A DNA stretch of 15,027 nucleotides from contig CAYVSY010000022.1 of the NCBI GenBank assembly GCA_964454255.1, positions 1 to 15,027 on the forward strand. Direction: 5' to 3'. The position numbers and the translations under genes are program-made. Below are positions 13,295 through 15,027 of the stretch, in pieces. The notes beneath the pieces are model-generated. The model did not search any database, had not been told where the DNA came from, and was given only the letters and a program-made list of their open reading frames with translations. The number at the start of each line of letters is the position of its first letter. Positions within the stretch are counted from its first letter, which is position 1. Source of the DNA: CAYVSY01 sp964454255 (GTDB lineage: Bacteria > Bacillota_I > Bacilli_A > RF39 > UBA660).

Positions 13295-13534
13295 TCACCC
13301 TAGATCAATATTTTTAATGTCACCCGTTATTAATAATTCATCATCTTGCATTTTATTAATTACTAAATTTTTACCATATATTGTTGTGCTAGAAAGATTA
13401 TTTTGAATAATAATTTTATTTGATGAAAATTCTTTTATTTCAATATAGTTTAAAATATTTATTTGTTTATTAATTATAGTTATTTTATATTTTTTTTCGT
13501 CAATATATCGTGTAATATTTTCAAATATTTTCAT
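13295..13534 (-). CDS. yqfC: Sporulation protein YqfC (YabP/YqfC family)
   Basis: Small sporulation protein of the YabP/YqfC family, made in the mother cell in Bacillus; its function is not defined. 79 residues against a usual 80-100. It has the beta-rich layout of the family: ITIINKQINILNYIEIKEF in the first half, then NNLSSTTIYGKNLVINKM and ELLITGDIKNIDL at the end, matching the typical ITGxI close. The ATG at 13534 has AGGTGAT 6 bases upstream. It is the first gene of the yqfC-yqfD-VanZ-ybeY-cdd-era-yqzL-recO string. Assignment rests on the sequence pattern together with the adjacent yqfD. Confidence 0.88.
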   Translation of the reverse strand: MKIFENITRYIDEKKYKITIINKQINILNYIEIKEFSSNKIIIQNNLSSTTIYGKNLVINKMQDDELLITGDIKNIDLG

Positions 13535-13552
13535 AATTAAATCACCTAATGA

Positions 13553-13582
13553 ATTATATGAATATTATATAAAAAAAGACAA
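13553..13582 (-). promoter_or_regulatory. Candidate promoter of the yqfC operon
   Basis: TTGTCT (13577-13582), 18 bases, TATAAT (13553-13558) on the minus strand. The -10 also reads CATATAAT, resembling SigE -10 elements, but no SigE-type -35 stands out. Other TATAAT copies (13564-13569, 13589-13594) in this AT-rich gap make the choice uncertain. Confidence 0.35.
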
Positions 13583-13681
13583 GTAAATATTATATATCTT
13601 GTAATAAAATAAAAGTTAATAAAAATTATATGTTAGTTATTTTATATTAATATTAATATTTATTATTTTTATATTTCATAT

Positions 13682-13705
13682 AAAAAGGTAAACATAATGT
13701 CTACC
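13682..13705 (-). terminator. Rho-independent terminator after the 416-aa gene
   Basis: GGTAGACA (13698-13705) pairs with TGTTTACC (13687-13694) over eight positions including one G-U, with a TTA loop and a TTTTT tract (13682-13686). It starts one base past the stop codon region and insulates the yqfC operon. Confidence 0.85.
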
Positions 13706-13706
13706 G

Positions 13707-14957
13707 TTATTTATTTCTATGAAAATTAACTTCTGTAATTAAATTCTTTTTTTTAGTCTCATCTTTTTGGCAATAATCATATCCTATTTCAATATCTTTA
13801 TTGAATATATTATCAGCCGTTTGTATTACAAATCTTAATGCTTTAATTTCTAATAATAATAATTTTTTTTCATTTATTTTTTCTACTACTTCTTTATTAT
13901 CTAATTGTTGTTGGATATTAACTATTTCTTTAATTTCGTCATTGTGATACCCATCAAATGTTTTATAATATTCTCCATTCCAAGGTATATTCATAGAACC
14001 ATCATTTTCAATTTTCCAACTCATATCGTATTTTTGAAATATATCTTCTAATTTTAATTTTTTAATGGCGTATTCAATAATATCTATTTCACTAAAACAA
14101 CCAACAATATCATTTTCATGATCTGAAAAGTATTTATCAACTGCTTCATAAAAATTATCAATTTTATTATTTATATCCTTTTCAAAAAAATTATTCCATC
14201 GTAATTTATATGAATTAATAGTCTTTTTAATTTCATCTAATAAATCAATATGTTCATAAACAAATTGTGGTAATTCGTCATAATACATACAAACTTGTTC
14301 TATTAAAAATTCATTAATATTTTTATCTGTTAATTCGGAAACTTCTGTAAATTTTTTATGTAACATTTTTTCTAGTTTAGAACTAGTTATAATATTAAAT
14401 CTTCTATTAATAAATCTTTTAGCAAAATATTTTAAAATTATTTCATTTTCTTCATATACTTTTTCTACATCACTAAATATTTTTTCATTATCATCTGAAC
14501 TAATATCAAAATCATCATCTGAGTTATCAATTGGACTATTACCTGATGTATTAATTGTATTTTGAGGAAATCTTTTAAAAATTTTTTCTAATATAATTGC
14601 AAAAAATATGCTTGTTTCTATTTTAAATTGATATGCATCTTCATCGTTTTCTAAAATTTCCGACATTAGTATATTTAATTCATAAAATTGTTCGTCAATG
14701 CCAGGATTATTAGAAAAATATTCAGTAGTTATCATGATAATGAAATCTTTTTCATTTTTAAATAATTGAATTACTTCTTTAATAAATTGATAATTATTTT
14801 TGACATTTTTCGAACATAAATTATACATCTTTTTATCTTTTGAAAATTTCATAACTTCTAACATAAATTCTGGATTATTTTCTAGTTCTTCTATTGTGTA
14901 TGTTTGTATGTCATTCCCATTTATGTAATCAAAGACTAATCTTTTAATATTTTTCAC
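13707..14957 (-). CDS. Unrecognised 416-aa acidic helical protein
   Basis: I do not recognise this family. The product is predicted cytoplasmic, with no signal peptide or membrane segment. The N-terminal third looks like short alpha-helical repeats (EELENNPEFMLEVMKFSKDKK, then KNVKNNYQFIKEVIQLFKNEK). An acidic low-complexity linker follows (SPIDNSDDDFDISSDDNEK), then a long helical part with WNNFFEK and NIPWNGEYYKTFDGYHNDEI, and a Lys/Glu-rich C-terminal helix. No catalytic motif is visible. The start is GTG 14957, preceded by AAGAAGGGTGG; the ATG at 14993 lies upstream of the predicted transcription start and cannot be used. It has its own strong promoter and terminator, so it is a single-gene unit unconnected to yqfC. 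Confidence 0.8.
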   Translation of the reverse strand: MKNIKRLVFDYINGNDIQTYTIEELENNPEFMLEVMKFSKDKKMYNLCSKNVKNNYQFIKEVIQLFKNEKDFIIMITTEYFSNNPGIDEQFYELNILMSEILENDEDAYQFKIETSIFFAIILEKIFKRFPQNTINTSGNSPIDNSDDDFDISSDDNEKIFSDVEKVYEENEIILKYFAKRFINRRFNIITSSKLEKMLHKKFTEVSELTDKNINEFLIEQVCMYYDELPQFVYEHIDLLDEIKKTINSYKLRWNNFFEKDINNKIDNFYEAVDKYFSDHENDIVGCFSEIDIIEYAIKKLKLEDIFQKYDMSWKIENDGSMNIPWNGEYYKTFDGYHNDEIKEIVNIQQQLDNKEVVEKINEKKLLLLEIKALRFVIQTADNIFNKDIEIGYDYCQKDETKKKNLITEVNFHRNK

Positions 14958-14983
14958 AATAAGCCACCCTTCTTTGGCTATGT

Positions 14984-15012
14984 ATAATACCATAAATACA
15001 TATGTTTGTCAA
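14984..15012 (-). promoter_or_regulatory. Strong SigA promoter of the 416-aa gene
   Basis: Perfect TTGACA (15007-15012), 17-base spacer, TATTAT (14984-14989) with an extended TGG before the -10. The predicted start near 14977 gives a leader of about 20 bases that carries the AAGAAGGGTGG ribosome site and excludes the upstream ATG at 14993. Confidence 0.85.
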
Positions 15013-15027
15013 TTAATTATCATAATT

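Noticed and set aside
13595..13681. Possible small gene or structured RNA in the AT-rich gap before yqfC
   Set aside because: No frame with a start and ribosome site is seen, and the short palindromes are what such base composition produces by chance.
14962..14979. AGCC/GGCT hairpin displaying the ribosome site of the 416-aa gene in its loop
   Set aside because: The predicted transcription start near 14977 falls inside the 5' arm, so most of that arm would not be in the RNA.

Overview
The window comes from a very AT-rich, low-GC Gram-positive bacterium (Bacillota) that uses the standard genetic code: TGA is a stop codon, for example in the ATGA overlaps of ybeY-cdd and cdd-era. It looks like an endospore former, because it carries yqfC, yqfD and an sspI-like small acid-soluble spore protein gene. 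SspI, YqzL and the ybeY-cdd-era-recO-glyS order point to Bacilli or an Erysipelotrichia/Turicibacter-like relative. The single-chain glycyl-tRNA synthetase fits that too. The exact lineage is inference. Apart from sspI, every gene is on the minus strand, so transcription runs from high to low coordinates.

Layout in transcription order: (i) 14957-13707, an unrecognised 416-aa protein with its own strong promoter and terminator. (ii) 13534-8836, a tight housekeeping/sporulation operon: yqfC, yqfD, a VanZ-family membrane protein, ybeY (rRNA maturation), cdd (pyrimidine salvage), era (30S assembly GTPase), a 28-codon yqzL and recO (recombinational repair). phoH, the HD hydrolase gene yqfF and dgkA, usually found here, are absent. 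(iii) 8742-7187, glyS behind a promoter and a T-box leader that lacks the 5' half of Stem I, followed by a terminator. (iv) 7105-4604, an alpha/beta hydrolase, a D-Ala-D-Ala ligase and ruvA, overlapping one another and ending at a terminator with no ruvB. (v) 4564-3602, holA. (vi) sspI on the plus strand, convergent with holA and sharing a terminator with it. (vii) 3313-1016, an unrecognised 245-aa protein coupled to a XerD/XerC-type recombinase, then thymidine kinase. (viii) 936-1, the N-terminal 312 residues of pyruvate phosphate dikinase, cut by the window edge.

Most content is core metabolism, translation and DNA repair. I see no mobile element, CRISPR array, phage module, tRNA or rRNA. 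There is no intergenic stretch above 300 bases; the longest, 8579-8835, holds the T-box leader, its promoter and nested AT palindromes. The most unusual feature is the glyS leader: a textbook antiterminator and a glycine-codon-bearing Stem I 3' strand, but a consensus promoter where the Stem I 5' strand should be, and a possible alternative pairing that would hide the ribosome binding site.
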